From VRUE01 sp963816785 (GTDB taxonomy: Bacteria; Actinomycetota; Thermoleophilia; Solirubrobacterales; 70-9): 64,000 nt of DNA. Numbering within the stretch: the first letter of the stretch is position 1; each line of letters starts with the position of its first letter. The notes under the pieces were generated by a model. The model was not told where the DNA came from and ran no database searches. It was given only the letters and a program-made list of their open reading frames with translations. Location: contig CAWFLL010000004.1 of NCBI GenBank assembly GCA_963816785.1, forward strand, positions 682,001 through 746,000, read 5' to 3'. Positions 19,983 through 28,447 of the stretch are shown here, piece by piece. The position numbers and the translations under genes are program-made.

Positions 19983-20050
19983 AACACCTGTTCGCGCTTC
20001 GCTCGCGGCGCGAAGAGCCAGACTGTGACGCTTGCTCGCTCCGCGCTCAT
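19979..20050 (-). repeat. Mini-ORF repeat element, copy 2 (23-codon ORF between imuB and DUF6504)
   Basis: Encodes MSAERASVTVW followed by LFAPRAKREQVL. Its ATG overlaps the imuB TGA and its own TGA overlaps the DUF6504 ATG, both as ATGA, so the element bridges two genes without breaking coupling. It shares 17 nt at the start and a 26-nt hairpin-bearing block with copy 1 at 696-769. Its 3' end also supplies most of a degenerate LexA box at 19981-19994. Could be a translated linker, a mobile palindromic unit, or both. Confidence 0.7.
19981..19994 (-). promoter_or_regulatory. Degenerate LexA-box-like sequence at DUF6504 start
   Basis: CGAACA-GG-TGTTAT, identical to the imuB operator core CGAACA-GG-TGTTCG except for the last two bases, and placed on the start codon of DUF6504 just as the full box is on imuB. 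It may be a weaker internal operator, or the similarity may be chance. Confidence 0.35.
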
Positions 20051-21261
20051 CGTTCGGGATAGGGCGTCAGCAACACCCGCCGCTCGGGGACGCGGGAGCC
20101 CGGGTCGACGTCGATGATCTTGAGCAGCGCCTCGACCCCCGCCGCCGCCCGCACCTCCCTCACCGCCGCCGCGAGCCGACCGCGCCGCGGCTCGCGCCCG
20201 CCGAGCGCGAGCTCGAGCTGGTCGGCGGCCCTGGGCCCGAGGGCGAGCGCCCGCAACCGCAGCGCGCTCGCCGGCTCGGGCAGCGTCTCGAGCCTCGGGG
20301 CCAGGAGCGAGCCGATGACCCGCGCCGATGCCGTGGGGCGACCCAGCACCTGCTCGACGCTCCAACTCCCGCCGCTGGCGAGCAGGGCGGAGAGGCGCAG
20401 CGCCAGCACGGTCCTCTCCCTCCGCCCCCGGGCGGCGAGGAGCCGGTCCACCAGCAACTCCAGGGCACGGCCGAGCTGTGGGCCCGCGGCCCCTTCCGGC
20501 AGCTCGATCTCGGCGACCAGCTCCTCGTGCGGCTCGCGCGGCCGCAGCGGCGTGTCCTCCCCGCGGGCGAGGCGCAGCGCCCGCAGGCCGGGAGGCCCGA
20601 AGCGATCGGCGATCTGATCGGGGGAGAGCGCCGCCAGCCTGCCGAGGGTGCCGAGCCCCAGCCGCTTCAGAGCGCCGACCAGCTCTCTCGCCTCCGGCTC
20701 GGCCGTGCCGAGCCTGGCCACAAGCGTCGCGACCGGAAGCGGAGCCAGGAACCTGCCGAGCGCGCGGCGGGGGACGACCGCCACGCCGCCCGCGGAGAGG
20801 GTGCGCGGGAGACGCGATCCCCGACCGGCCGCGACGAAGGCGGCGAAGCGGTTGGGGGCGACCGCGATCCGCACCGGCATCTGCGCCGCCTCCCGGGCCG
20901 CCGCGATCACCCCGTCGAGGGCGCCGCCGTGGATCCCCAGCAGCCCCTCAACGGCGAAGAAAGCCTCACCGGGGCGGTCCGACTCGACCGCCGCGCCGAT
21001 GCCCTCGAGCCGATCCAGCAGCCCATCCCAGAGCTCGGCGACACCGGCGGGGTCGGACGGGATCAGCCGCAGCGAGGGGCAGCGGACGAGCGCCTCCCCG
21101 AGGGGCATCCCGGCCTGGACGCCGTCGGCCTCGGCGGCACGGGAGACCTCCCCCACCGCCTGCCGATCGCCGGGGAGGGGAGCGAGCGCAACCGGCTCAT
21201 CGAGCCGATCGGGACAAGCGACTCGGAGCGAGAAGCGCGGGATGAGGACGCAAGCGACCAT
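20047..21261 (-). CDS. imuB: ImuB, catalytically inactive Y-family polymerase-like protein
   Basis: 404-residue mutasome hub that links DnaE2 to the sliding clamp. It opens with CVLIPRFSLRVACP and contains PVRIAVAPNRFAAFVAA, RRALGRFLAPLPV and a helix-hairpin-helix (LGLGTLGRLAALSPDQIADRFG), the ImuB layout. The acidic residues used by active Y-family polymerases are missing: the usual Ser-Ile-Asp-Glu is replaced around FFAVEGLLGIHGG. Start ATG at 21261 lies inside the LexA box, so the mRNA is probably leaderless or has only a few nt of leader. First gene of the imuB, mini-ORF, DUF6504, dnaE2 operon. Confidence 0.92.
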   Translation of the reverse strand: MVACVLIPRFSLRVACPDRLDEPVALAPLPGDRQAVGEVSRAAEADGVQAGMPLGEALVRCPSLRLIPSDPAGVAELWDGLLDRLEGIGAAVESDRPGEAFFAVEGLLGIHGGALDGVIAAAREAAQMPVRIAVAPNRFAAFVAAGRGSRLPRTLSAGGVAVVPRRALGRFLAPLPVATLVARLGTAEPEARELVGALKRLGLGTLGRLAALSPDQIADRFGPPGLRALRLARGEDTPLRPREPHEELVAEIELPEGAAGPQLGRALELLVDRLLAARGRRERTVLALRLSALLASGGSWSVEQVLGRPTASARVIGSLLAPRLETLPEPASALRLRALALGPRAADQLELALGGREPRRGRLAAAVREVRAAAGVEALLKIIDVDPGSRVPERRVLLTPYPER

Positions 21262-21279
21262 ACGAACACCTGTTCGTAT
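21260..21279. promoter_or_regulatory. LexA (SOS) box overlapping the imuB start codon
   Basis: Perfect 9-bp arms ATACGAACA and TGTTCGTAT around a 2-bp centre; the core CGAAC-N4-GTTCG matches the actinobacterial/Gram-positive SOS box. Two bases of the imuB ATG are part of the site. LexA bound here would cover the translation start and block transcription until DNA damage triggers its cleavage. Confidence 0.9.
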
Positions 21280-21570
21280 AGCTAAGCAGACGGGTCAAGG
21301 CTTCGTCAGGACCAGAACTCGTCGCTCTCGCGACCGGGGGCTGGGTCAGCTCGAGGCTGAAGCGGGCGGACGGGAGGCCCATCGCCTCGATCCGCCCCAG
21401 GTACGCATGCCCTCCATGTCGGCGGCCGAAAGAAGGCATCGAGGAAGCTCGAGGCGATGGCCACCGACTCGCCTCCCCGATGCCAAAAAATGCTGAAAAT
21501 GCTTATTCCAAAGCCGACTGGGGGTTGCTAAGGTCCCCCCGATGCGGAGTGACCGCCCTGGAACGAAGGA
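21280..21570. other. Intergenic stretch with a candidate promoter for the RCC1 gene
   Basis: No convincing gene. A minus-strand frame at 21197-21439 is open but has no family resemblance, no ribosome-binding site, and crosses the SOS box. The right part is AT-rich for this genome (TGCTGAAAATGCTTATTCC around 21491-21509) and ends in a small hairpin, GGGGG at 21520-21524 pairing with CCCCC at 21535-21539, just ahead of the RCC1 gene; this is the likely promoter and leader. Confidence 0.4.
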
Positions 21571-23652
21571 TTGAGCGGCACGGCCCGCAGGGTCGCCCTG
21601 CTCTCACTTGCCTCGGTCGCGCTGATCGCGCTTCCACTGCCTTCGAGCGCGCCCGCTGAGCTGCCGGGCCTCGCTGTCTCGGCCGGCGGCACCCACACCT
21701 GTGCGATCGACGCCGGCGGCGAGCTGTCCTGCTGGGGCGACGACTCCTCCGGCCAGGTGAGCGAGGCCCCGGGCGGCCAGTTCCTCTCAGTGTCGGCCGG
21801 CGGCGCCCATAGCTGCGCGATCCGCTCCGACGGCACGCTCGCCTGCTGGGGCGATGACGCCGCGACCCAGCCCGACCAGATCCCGGCCGGCAAGTTCCAC
21901 TCGGTCTCGGCGGGCGGCGCCCATAGCTGCGCGATCGACAGCGACGGCGAGCTCGCCTGCTGGGGCGACGACACCTCCGGCCAGCTCGACGAGGTCCCCA
22001 CCACTGAGTTCGGTGAGTTCCAGTCCGTTTCGGCCGGCGGCGCCCACACCTGCGCGATCCGGACCAGGGGGACGCTGAAATGCTGGGGGGACGACTCGTC
22101 CGGCCAGGTGAGCGACGCCCCGCGCTACACCCTCCACTACTGGTTCCACTGGGGCCACTGGCACGTTCACCGGCACTGGATCAAGTACCTGGCGGTCTCC
22201 TCGGGCGGCGCCCACTCCTGCGCGATCCGAACCGATGGCGAGCTGGCCTGCTGGGGCGATGACACCTCCGGCCAGCTCGACGAAATCCCAACCGGCGAGT
22301 TCCTCGCGGTCTCGGCCGGCGGCGCCCACACCTGCGCGATCCGCGTCGACGGCACGTTGGCCTGCTGGGGCGATGACTCTTCCGGCCAGCTCGACGAAAT
22401 CCCAACCGGCGAGTTCCACTCGGTCTCGGCCGGCGGCGCTCACACCTGCGCGGTCCGGACGAGCGGCGAGGTGGTTTGCTGGGGCGACAACGGACACGGG
22501 CAGAGCCACCCGCTGATGGCCCAGGCCGAGCTCCCCCGGGGGGTGATCGACAGCGCCTACTCCTACACGTTCGAGACCACGAAGCAGGCTCCGGGCCCGG
22601 AATTCCATGTCTCGAGCGGAAGGCTTCCCGCCGGCCTCACGCTCAGCAGCGACGGCGAGCTCTCCGGCTCCCCCACCATCGCCGGCGACTTCGACTTCAC
22701 CGTGACCGCCAGCAATGGCGTCACCGAGGACACCGCCCAGGACACCACCCTGGAGGTCGTCGGAACGCCGGTGGTCGGGGCGGACCCGGTGCAGGGAGTC
22801 ACGTCGAGCACGGCCAGCCTCAGCGCGAGGATCAACCCCCGCAATCTTCCGGCGCAGGCCTGGTTCGAATACTGGCCCGCCGCATCGCCGCAGAGCGCGA
22901 CCCATACCCCCGCGAAAGCGGTGGCGGCGGCCGTGATGCAGAAAGCCCTCTCCGCCCAGATCGCGGGCCTCTCACCCGACACGCAGTACGCGTTCCGCGT
23001 CGCCGCCACCAACGAGCTGGGCTCAAACCCGGTCTACAGCTCGACGGCCGCCCTGAAGACGGCTCCTGCGCCCGGGATCCCCGCGCCGGTCGCCGGGCAG
23101 AGCGTCAACGTCGAGACCGCTTCCGGCGTCGTCAGGGTCAAGTGCCCGGGAGACAGCGGCTTCAACAAGCTCGTGTCCGCCACGCAGATCCCGGTCGGGT
23201 GCGAGGTCGACACCGACAGCGGCACGGTCGCCCTGACCGCCTCGAAAGGCAGCAGCGGCGCCACCCAGTCGGCGTACTTCTGGGGCGGGACCTTCGAGAT
23301 CGACCAAAACGCCGGTGACGAACAGGACGCCGTCGCGACCCTTGGCGGGCGGCTCCGATGCGAGAAACGGGCGGGCGCCAAGGCCACCCGAGTCAGCAAG
23401 CGAGGCAGTGGAGGCAAGGGGGGGCGCAAGCTCTGGGGCAGCGGCAACGGGAACTTCAAGACGGTCGGCAACTATGGGTCGGCGAGCGTGCGCGGGACGA
23501 CCTGGCTGGTCGTGGATCGCTGCGACCTCTCCTCCGTGTTCGAAGTCAAAGAAGGCAGGGTCAAGGTGCGTGACTTCATCAAGGGAATCTCGCTCGTGAT
23601 CACCCCCGGCAAGCGCTACGTCGCGAAAGCGCCCTTCCTGCGCCTGCGCTAG
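21571..23652 (+). CDS. Exported RCC1-repeat protein with Ig-like, Fn3-like and FecR-like C-terminal domains
   Basis: Secreted protein of 693 residues. Signal peptide residues 1-29; about 45-315 hold seven RCC1-type blades, each 'SAGGAHTCAIRxDGxLACWGDD-SGQ'-like with two conserved Cys; about 320-395 an Ig/cadherin-like putative domain (LPAGLTLSSDGELSGSP); about 400-490 an Fn3-like domain; the end (ASVRGTTWLVVDRCD, then RVKVRDFIKG) resembles FecR-type domains. Blade 4 carries an insertion (YTLHYWFHWGHWHVHRHW) very rich in His, Trp and Tyr. Start TTG at 21571 is the only in-frame candidate. It ends 3 bp before the CHASE2 cyclase start, so the two are likely co-expressed. Confidence 0.82.
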   Translation: MSGTARRVALLSLASVALIALPLPSSAPAELPGLAVSAGGTHTCAIDAGGELSCWGDDSSGQVSEAPGGQFLSVSAGGAHSCAIRSDGTLACWGDDAATQPDQIPAGKFHSVSAGGAHSCAIDSDGELACWGDDTSGQLDEVPTTEFGEFQSVSAGGAHTCAIRTRGTLKCWGDDSSGQVSDAPRYTLHYWFHWGHWHVHRHWIKYLAVSSGGAHSCAIRTDGELACWGDDTSGQLDEIPTGEFLAVSAGGAHTCAIRVDGTLACWGDDSSGQLDEIPTGEFHSVSAGGAHTCAVRTSGEVVCWGDNGHGQSHPLMAQAELPRGVIDSAYSYTFETTKQAPGPEFHVSSGRLPAGLTLSSDGELSGSPTIAGDFDFTVTASNGVTEDTAQDTTLEVVGTPVVGADPVQGVTSSTASLSARINPRNLPAQAWFEYWPAASPQSATHTPAKAVAAAVMQKALSAQIAGLSPDTQYAFRVAATNELGSNPVYSSTAALKTAPAPGIPAPVAGQSVNVETASGVVRVKCPGDSGFNKLVSATQIPVGCEVDTDSGTVALTASKGSSGATQSAYFWGGTFEIDQNAGDEQDAVATLGGRLRCEKRAGAKATRVSKRGSGGKGGRKLWGSGNGNFKTVGNYGSASVRGTTWLVVDRCDLSSVFEVKEGRVKVRDFIKGISLVITPGKRYVAKAPFLRLR

Positions 23653-23655
23653 TTG

Positions 23656-25413
23656 ATGGGGTCCCGGCGGGGAGTTGTCGCCTTTGCCGCCGTCGGTGCC
23701 CTGGCGGCAGCGATCGGCATCGGCTGTTACGCGGGTGGCGTCTTCCACGGGCTGGAACTGGGGGGCGTCGACACCCGGTTCTCGGTCCGAGGCGAGCAGG
23801 ACCCCAACCCGCGGCTGGCAGTCGTCGGGGTCGACGACGACACCTTCAATGAACTCGAGCTCCAGTGGCCCTTCCCACGCCGCTTTCACGCGCGCCTGAT
23901 CGACCGCCTCAGCGAAGCCGGCGTGGACGCGATCGCCTACGACATCCAGTTCACCGAGCCCACGGTCCCACGCGAAGACAACGAACTGGTCGAAGCGGTC
24001 GACCACGCCGGAAACGTCGTCCTCGCCACCAGCGAAGTCAGCGACCTCGGCAAGCACCGCATATTCGGCGGCAACGCCGTGCTGCGCCAGATCGGCGCCC
24101 GCGCCGGCATCACTCTCTACGTCCCCGATTCCGATGGGGCCGTCAGGCAGTTTCCCTACGTGCTCCAGAACCTCGAGAGCTTCGCCGTCGCCGCCGCCGA
24201 AGTCGGCGAGGACGAATTCATCGAAGACGACGGCTTCGACTCCAACGAAGCCTGGATCGACTACGCGGGCCCGCCGAAAACGATCCCCACCTACTCCTTC
24301 GTCGACGTCCTCTACGGCAGGGTCGATCCGGATCTGCTGAGGGGAAAGATCGTCGTCGTCGGCGCGACATCGCCCGTGCTCCAGGACGTGAAGGAGACCT
24401 CCATTGGTGGTGGGCTGATGCCGGGCGCCGAGGTGCAGGCGAACGCGATCGCCACCATTCTCGACGGGGTCCCGCTCCGCTCCGGCCCGGGCTGGCTCAA
24501 TGTCCTCATGATCCTCCTCCTGGCCGCGATCGGCCCCCTCGCCGGATTCTTCATGCGCCCGGTGGCAGCCTTCGCCGTCGCGCTCGCCGTCGCCCTCGTC
24601 TTCCTCGTCGTCGCCCAGCTCGCCTTCAACACGGGGCTGATCATCGCGGTCGTCTATCCGCTCGTCGCGCTGGCGATCGGCGCCGTCGGCACCCTCGCGG
24701 TCCATTACCTGCTCGCCGCCTTCGAGCGTCAGCGGGTCCGCTTCACGTTCTCCCGCTTCGTCCCCGAGGACGTCGTCGACCAGGTGCTGTCCGAGGGCGA
24801 AGGCGAGCTGCAGCTCGGTGGGGTGCGGCGCGAATCCACCGTCCTGTTCAGCGACCTGCGCGGCTTCACCAGCTACTCGGAGTCGCGGGAGCCGGGCGAG
24901 GTGGTCGAGGTGCTGAACGTCTACCTGGGGGAGATGACCGACGCGATCATGGACCACGGCGGCACCCTCGTCTCCTACATCGGCGACGGGATCATGGCCG
25001 TCTTCGGCGCCCCGATCGAGCAGCCCGACCACGCCGACCGCGCGATCGCCGCCGCGCAGGAGATGCTCGAGGTGCGGCTGCCGGCCTTCTGCGAGTGGAT
25101 GCGGGCGCGGGCCACGGCGACGGGTTCCAGATGGGAATCGGGCTGAACAGCGGCGAGGTGATGTCGGGGCAGGTCGGCTCCGAGCGGCGGGGAGTACACG
25201 ACGATCGGCGACACCACCAACACCGCCTCGCGCCTCGAGGGGATGACCAAAGGCACCGAGCACTCGGTCTTCATCGCCGACTCCACCCGGGAGGCGCGGG
25301 TCAAGGCCGTTCCCGAGCTGATCGACGTCGGCGAGCTCGAGGTTCGCGGTCGCGAGCAGCCGCTGCGGGTCTGGTCGCTTCCCAACGGCAACTCGGCTGA
25401 GGCCGGGGAATAG
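23656..25413 (+). CDS. CHASE2-domain adenylate cyclase, class III (frameshifted)
   Basis: Membrane-bound sensor that makes cyclic AMP, about 585 residues. An N-terminal transmembrane segment (residues 5-28) is followed by an extracytoplasmic CHASE2 domain (residues 40-270, with VVGVDDDTF, AIAYDIQF and GKIVVVGATSPVLQD), three membrane helices (about 275-350) and the cyclase domain. Metal-binding Asp residues occur in VLFSDLRGFT and YIGDGIMAVFG; YTTIGDTTNTASRLEG gives the adenine-selecting and transition-state residues. Two slips near 25115 and 25190 break the cyclase domain but not its motifs. ATG at 23656 directly follows the RCC1/FecR-like gene. Confidence 0.88.
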
Positions 25414-25430
25414 GCGATACGGTCCCGATC

Positions 25431-25826
25431 GTGCCGTGGGTCGAGGTCTTCGCCGTCTTTGTCGTCTCTCACCTGGTCGGGGACTTCCTCCTGCAGACCA
25501 ACTGGCAGGCGACCCACAAGATCGGGGGGCTCGGGCGGGATCGCGAATCCCGGCGCGCACTGCTCTCGCACACGGTCACCTACACGCTTGCCTTCGTGCC
25601 CGCGCTGATCTGGCTCGCGAGCGACATCGGCGCCGGCTGGGCGATCGGGGTCGGGGCGCTGGTCGCGCTTCCGCACATGTTCCAGGACGACGGCCGGCTG
25701 CTGGACATCTACATGCGGGACGTCAAGGGGGTGGGCGACGACGCCCCCGCCGGGCTGAGGCTGGCCGTCGACCAGACCGGGCACCTCATCGCGCTCTTCC
25801 TGCTCGCTCTGCTCGCCGGCTCCTGA
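25431..25826 (+). CDS. DUF3307 membrane protein
   Basis: 131-residue integral membrane protein. The N-terminus VFVVSHLVGDFLLQTNWQA is the DUF3307 signature (His, Asp and Gln within the first helix), followed by three more hydrophobic segments; the late VDQTGHLIALF is also typical. It starts with GTG 17 bp after the adenylate cyclase stop and ends 1 bp from the convergent MFS gene. Function of the family is unknown. Confidence 0.82.
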   Translation: MPWVEVFAVFVVSHLVGDFLLQTNWQATHKIGGLGRDRESRRALLSHTVTYTLAFVPALIWLASDIGAGWAIGVGALVALPHMFQDDGRLLDIYMRDVKGVGDDAPAGLRLAVDQTGHLIALFLLALLAGS

Positions 25827-25827
25827 G

Positions 25828-27516
25828 CTAGCGCTTGGTCGCCGACTCGGCGGTGTGCCAGCGTGAGTCGACGACGGTGTGGGCCTGCTGATGGCTGCGC
25901 CGGTGCCCGGTGACGGCGCTGATGAACTGGTCGCGCTCCAGCGCCAGCAGGCGGGTCGGCGACGTCGCCCGCACGGTCGCGGTGCGGGGCACGTCGCGCA
26001 GCAGGGCGATCTCGCCGAAGGATTCGCCCGGCCCCTCGTTGCGCCGGAAGACGCCGTCTTCGAAGCACCTCGACCTCGCCCTCCTCGATCAGGTAGAAGC
26101 GGTCGCCCGGTCGCCCTGGGTGATCACCTCCTCGCCTGCCTCGGCGCGTCACCGGGACCAGGTCGTGGCTGATCCGCTCCAGCGTCGCGACCGGCAGCGG
26201 CGTGAAGATCGAGTTGCTCGCGCAGCAGCTGGAACTGCTCCTCGGCGACCGGGGCGCCGACCTCGAAGGCGCGCAGGCGGGTCCAGACCAAGAGCGACGA
26301 AGACCGGCAGCAGCGCCGCCAGCAGCGAGCAGCGCTCCCTCGGATGCCGAGCAGCTCGAAGAAGAGCGAGGCGCTGATCGAGCCGAGCGCCATCGCCGCC
26401 AGGCGGGCCGACTCGAGCGAGCCGATCACCCGGCCCAGGGTCTCGTCGGAGCCGAGCCGCTGCAGCAGGGTTTTGGCGGCGACCTCGATGAACGTGTAGC
26501 CGAGCCCGATCGCCGAGCCAGCCGACGTAGGCGGCGACGGCGACGGTCCAGGCGCCGGGCAGCGCGGTCGGCGAGCGCCGATGACGACGCTGCCGACCGC
26601 GAGGCGCGACCGCGAGCCGGCCGCGGCCTGAGCAGCACCGAGCAGGCCGGCGCCGCCGAGCAGGGCGCCGATCCCCCAGGCGGCGTTGAGGAAGCCGACG
26701 CTGCCGTGGGCGAGGTGGAGCAGGTCGAGGGCGAGGATCACGACGAGGACGTCGGCGGTGCCCTCGAAGAAGACGACGAGCAACGAGCAGCGTCGCGGCG
26801 CAGGCGCAGGCCCGGGTGCGTCGATCAGGGTGCGGAAGCCGAGCGCCGACTGCCGCGCGAGGCCGGAGAGCTCGCCCCGTCGGCGACGTAGCTCGGGCCG
26901 CTCGTCGCGCTCGATCCTGGTCAGCCCGACCGTGGTCAGCAGGGCGACCGCGGCGGCGACGCCGAAGACCACCGTCGGCGCGGCGAGTCGCGAGCAGGAC
27001 GCCGGTGGCCAGCGCGGCGAGCGAGGAAGCCGATGTTGTCCATCGCGCTGTGGGTGACGTTGGCGGCCGAGAGCTCCTGCGGGGCTGCGCGCGAGCGCCG
27101 GCAGCAGCGCCGACTCGGCCGGGACGTAGCCGCTGATCGCGACCGTGAAGAGGCCGGCGAGGACGCGATCGACCCAGGCGGCGCCGTCCAGGGCCGCCGC
27201 GGCGCGCGGCGGCGGCGAGGACGACGGTGATCGCCAGGCCGCTGCCGATCAGGACGTTGCGGCGCGAGAAGCGGTCGCCGAGCAGCCCGGCGAAGGGCGA
27301 GGCGAGCGCGCCCGGCAGCAGGCGCACGAGGGCGACGACGCCGACCGCGACGGCGCCGCCGACCTCGAAGCCGTAGACGCCGAGGGCGATCGCAAGGCAC
27401 CAGCTCGCGAAGGAGATCCCGACCCGGGCGATCCCGAGGAGGCCGAGGTCGCGGTTGCCGAAGTCGACAGTGAGGGCACTCAGAACCGAGACGAATTCCC
27501 CCACTGCTCTTTTCAT
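25828..27516 (-). pseudogene. MFS transporter with C-terminal cyclic-nucleotide-binding domain, heavily frameshifted
   Basis: Homologue of the intact 549-residue protein at 44781-46430. The start MKRAVGEFVSVLSALTVDFG and early membrane helices (LAIALGVYGFEVGGAVAVG, LVRLLPGALASPFAGLLGD) are in frame, but from about 27300 downward the frame changes roughly every 60-150 bp. The tail can be rebuilt as GDRFYLIEEGEVEVL, GESFGEIALLRDVPRTATV, a cNMP-binding domain, ending at TAG 25828-25830. Conserved residues and codon bias survive in each local frame and stops appear only after slips, which favours sequence errors, but the local density is far above the rest of the window, so true decay backed up by the paralogue is possible. 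Confidence 0.7.
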
Positions 27517-27611
27517 CGTCGCGGGAACATATCTGTGCGGCGGCTGCCGGAGGGCCGGCGATCAACCGGCCGTGTTGACATCTGCACGGGCCACTGCAAC
27601 TCTCCCCCGTC

Positions 27612-28001
27612 ATGTCCCATGCCCGAATGCGAGTGCCGGTGAGTGCCGTCTGCACGTTCGCCGCCACCCTCGGGGTGGGTGCGTTTCTGTATCTCCTGGC
27701 CGGGCCGGCGTCGGCCAACGACGACAAGCTGACGATTCCAAGGGCGAGCGAAAAGGCGGAGGGCTTTGCGAAGCGCACCTGCGACCGAGATGAAAGCTGC
27801 GTCCGCTCAGGTGTCCTCAATTGCAATCGCAAGGGAAGACGCGTCGTTCACTGCCGCATCTTCGACGAACGCCACACCGACGCCCAGGGGAACTACAAGT
27901 GCAACAGGGAGATCCGGATGGTGATGGACCCCGACACCCACAGGGTTCCGGTCAACGGCCTCGGCCGCTGGCACTGCGGAGGCGGAAGCACGCCTTCGTG
28001 A
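27612..28001 (+). CDS. Small exported protein of unknown function
   Basis: 129-residue protein with an N-terminal signal peptide (FAATLGVGAFLYLLAGPASA, cleavage after ASA near residue 35). The mature part is charged and has five Cys (RTCDRDESCVRS, LNCNRKG, VHCRIFD, YKCNRE, WHCGGG) spaced as in a small disulfide-bonded domain. No family recognised. ATG at 27612 or the in-frame ATG at 27627 could be the start; no strong ribosome-binding site decides. It stands alone between the MFS gene and the VOC/oxidoreductase pair. Confidence 0.6.
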   Translation: MSHARMRVPVSAVCTFAATLGVGAFLYLLAGPASANDDKLTIPRASEKAEGFAKRTCDRDESCVRSGVLNCNRKGRRVVHCRIFDERHTDAQGNYKCNREIRMVMDPDTHRVPVNGLGRWHCGGGSTPS

Positions 28002-28050
28002 TCGAGCAGATGTCCGGGATGCCGAGGGTGGGTCGCCGGTAAGCAGGGCA

Positions 28051-28443
28051 TCACTCGGGCTGAAGGCGCCAGGGCGGGTCGAGCCTGTTCTCGCCGGCGT
28101 GGTAGATGAAGATCCGGTTCTCGTCGGGGTCGAGCAGGGCCGCCTCGCGCCACAGATAGGGCTGGTCGACGGGGTCGAGGGCGAACCGGAAGCCCGCCTG
28201 CTTCAGCTCCTCCACCGTGGCGTCGACGTCATCGACCTCGAAGTGGATGCTCGCCCCTCCCGCCATCGAAGCCTCGGGGGCGCGGTGGAGCGAGAGCGTC
28301 GTCCCACCCTCGGGGGCGAGGAACCGCGCGTAGTCCGGATAGCTGGCGACGATCTGCGTCAGGCCGAGCCGGCGGTAGAAGCCCACCGACGCCTCGACAT
28401 CCGTGACCGCAAGCGTGACGTGATTCAGCCGCACTCGCTCCAA
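28051..28443 (-). CDS. VOC superfamily (glyoxalase-like) protein
   Basis: 130-residue vicinal-oxygen-chelate domain protein. RLNHVTLAVTDVEASVGFYRRLG gives the first beta-alpha-beta unit with the His metal ligand, ASIHFEVDDVDATVEEL the second His, and LLDPDENRIFIYH the third Glu/Asp position. Such proteins act as lyases, isomerases, dioxygenases or resistance proteins. It lies 4 bp downstream of the Gfo/Idh/MocA oxidoreductase stop and is probably co-transcribed with it. Confidence 0.85.
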   Translation of the reverse strand: MERVRLNHVTLAVTDVEASVGFYRRLGLTQIVASYPDYARFLAPEGGTTLSLHRAPEASMAGGASIHFEVDDVDATVEELKQAGFRFALDPVDQPYLWREAALLDPDENRIFIYHAGENRLDPPWRLQPE

Positions 28444-28447
28444 CCCT

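Noticed and set aside
21197..21439. 80-residue minus-strand ORF upstream of imuB as a possible imuA-like gene
   Set aside because: It runs across the SOS box, has no ribosome-binding site and no likeness to ImuA/RecA.
23023..25560. 845-residue minus-strand frame
   Set aside because: Shadow of the RCC1 and cyclase genes caused by high GC; no family resemblance.
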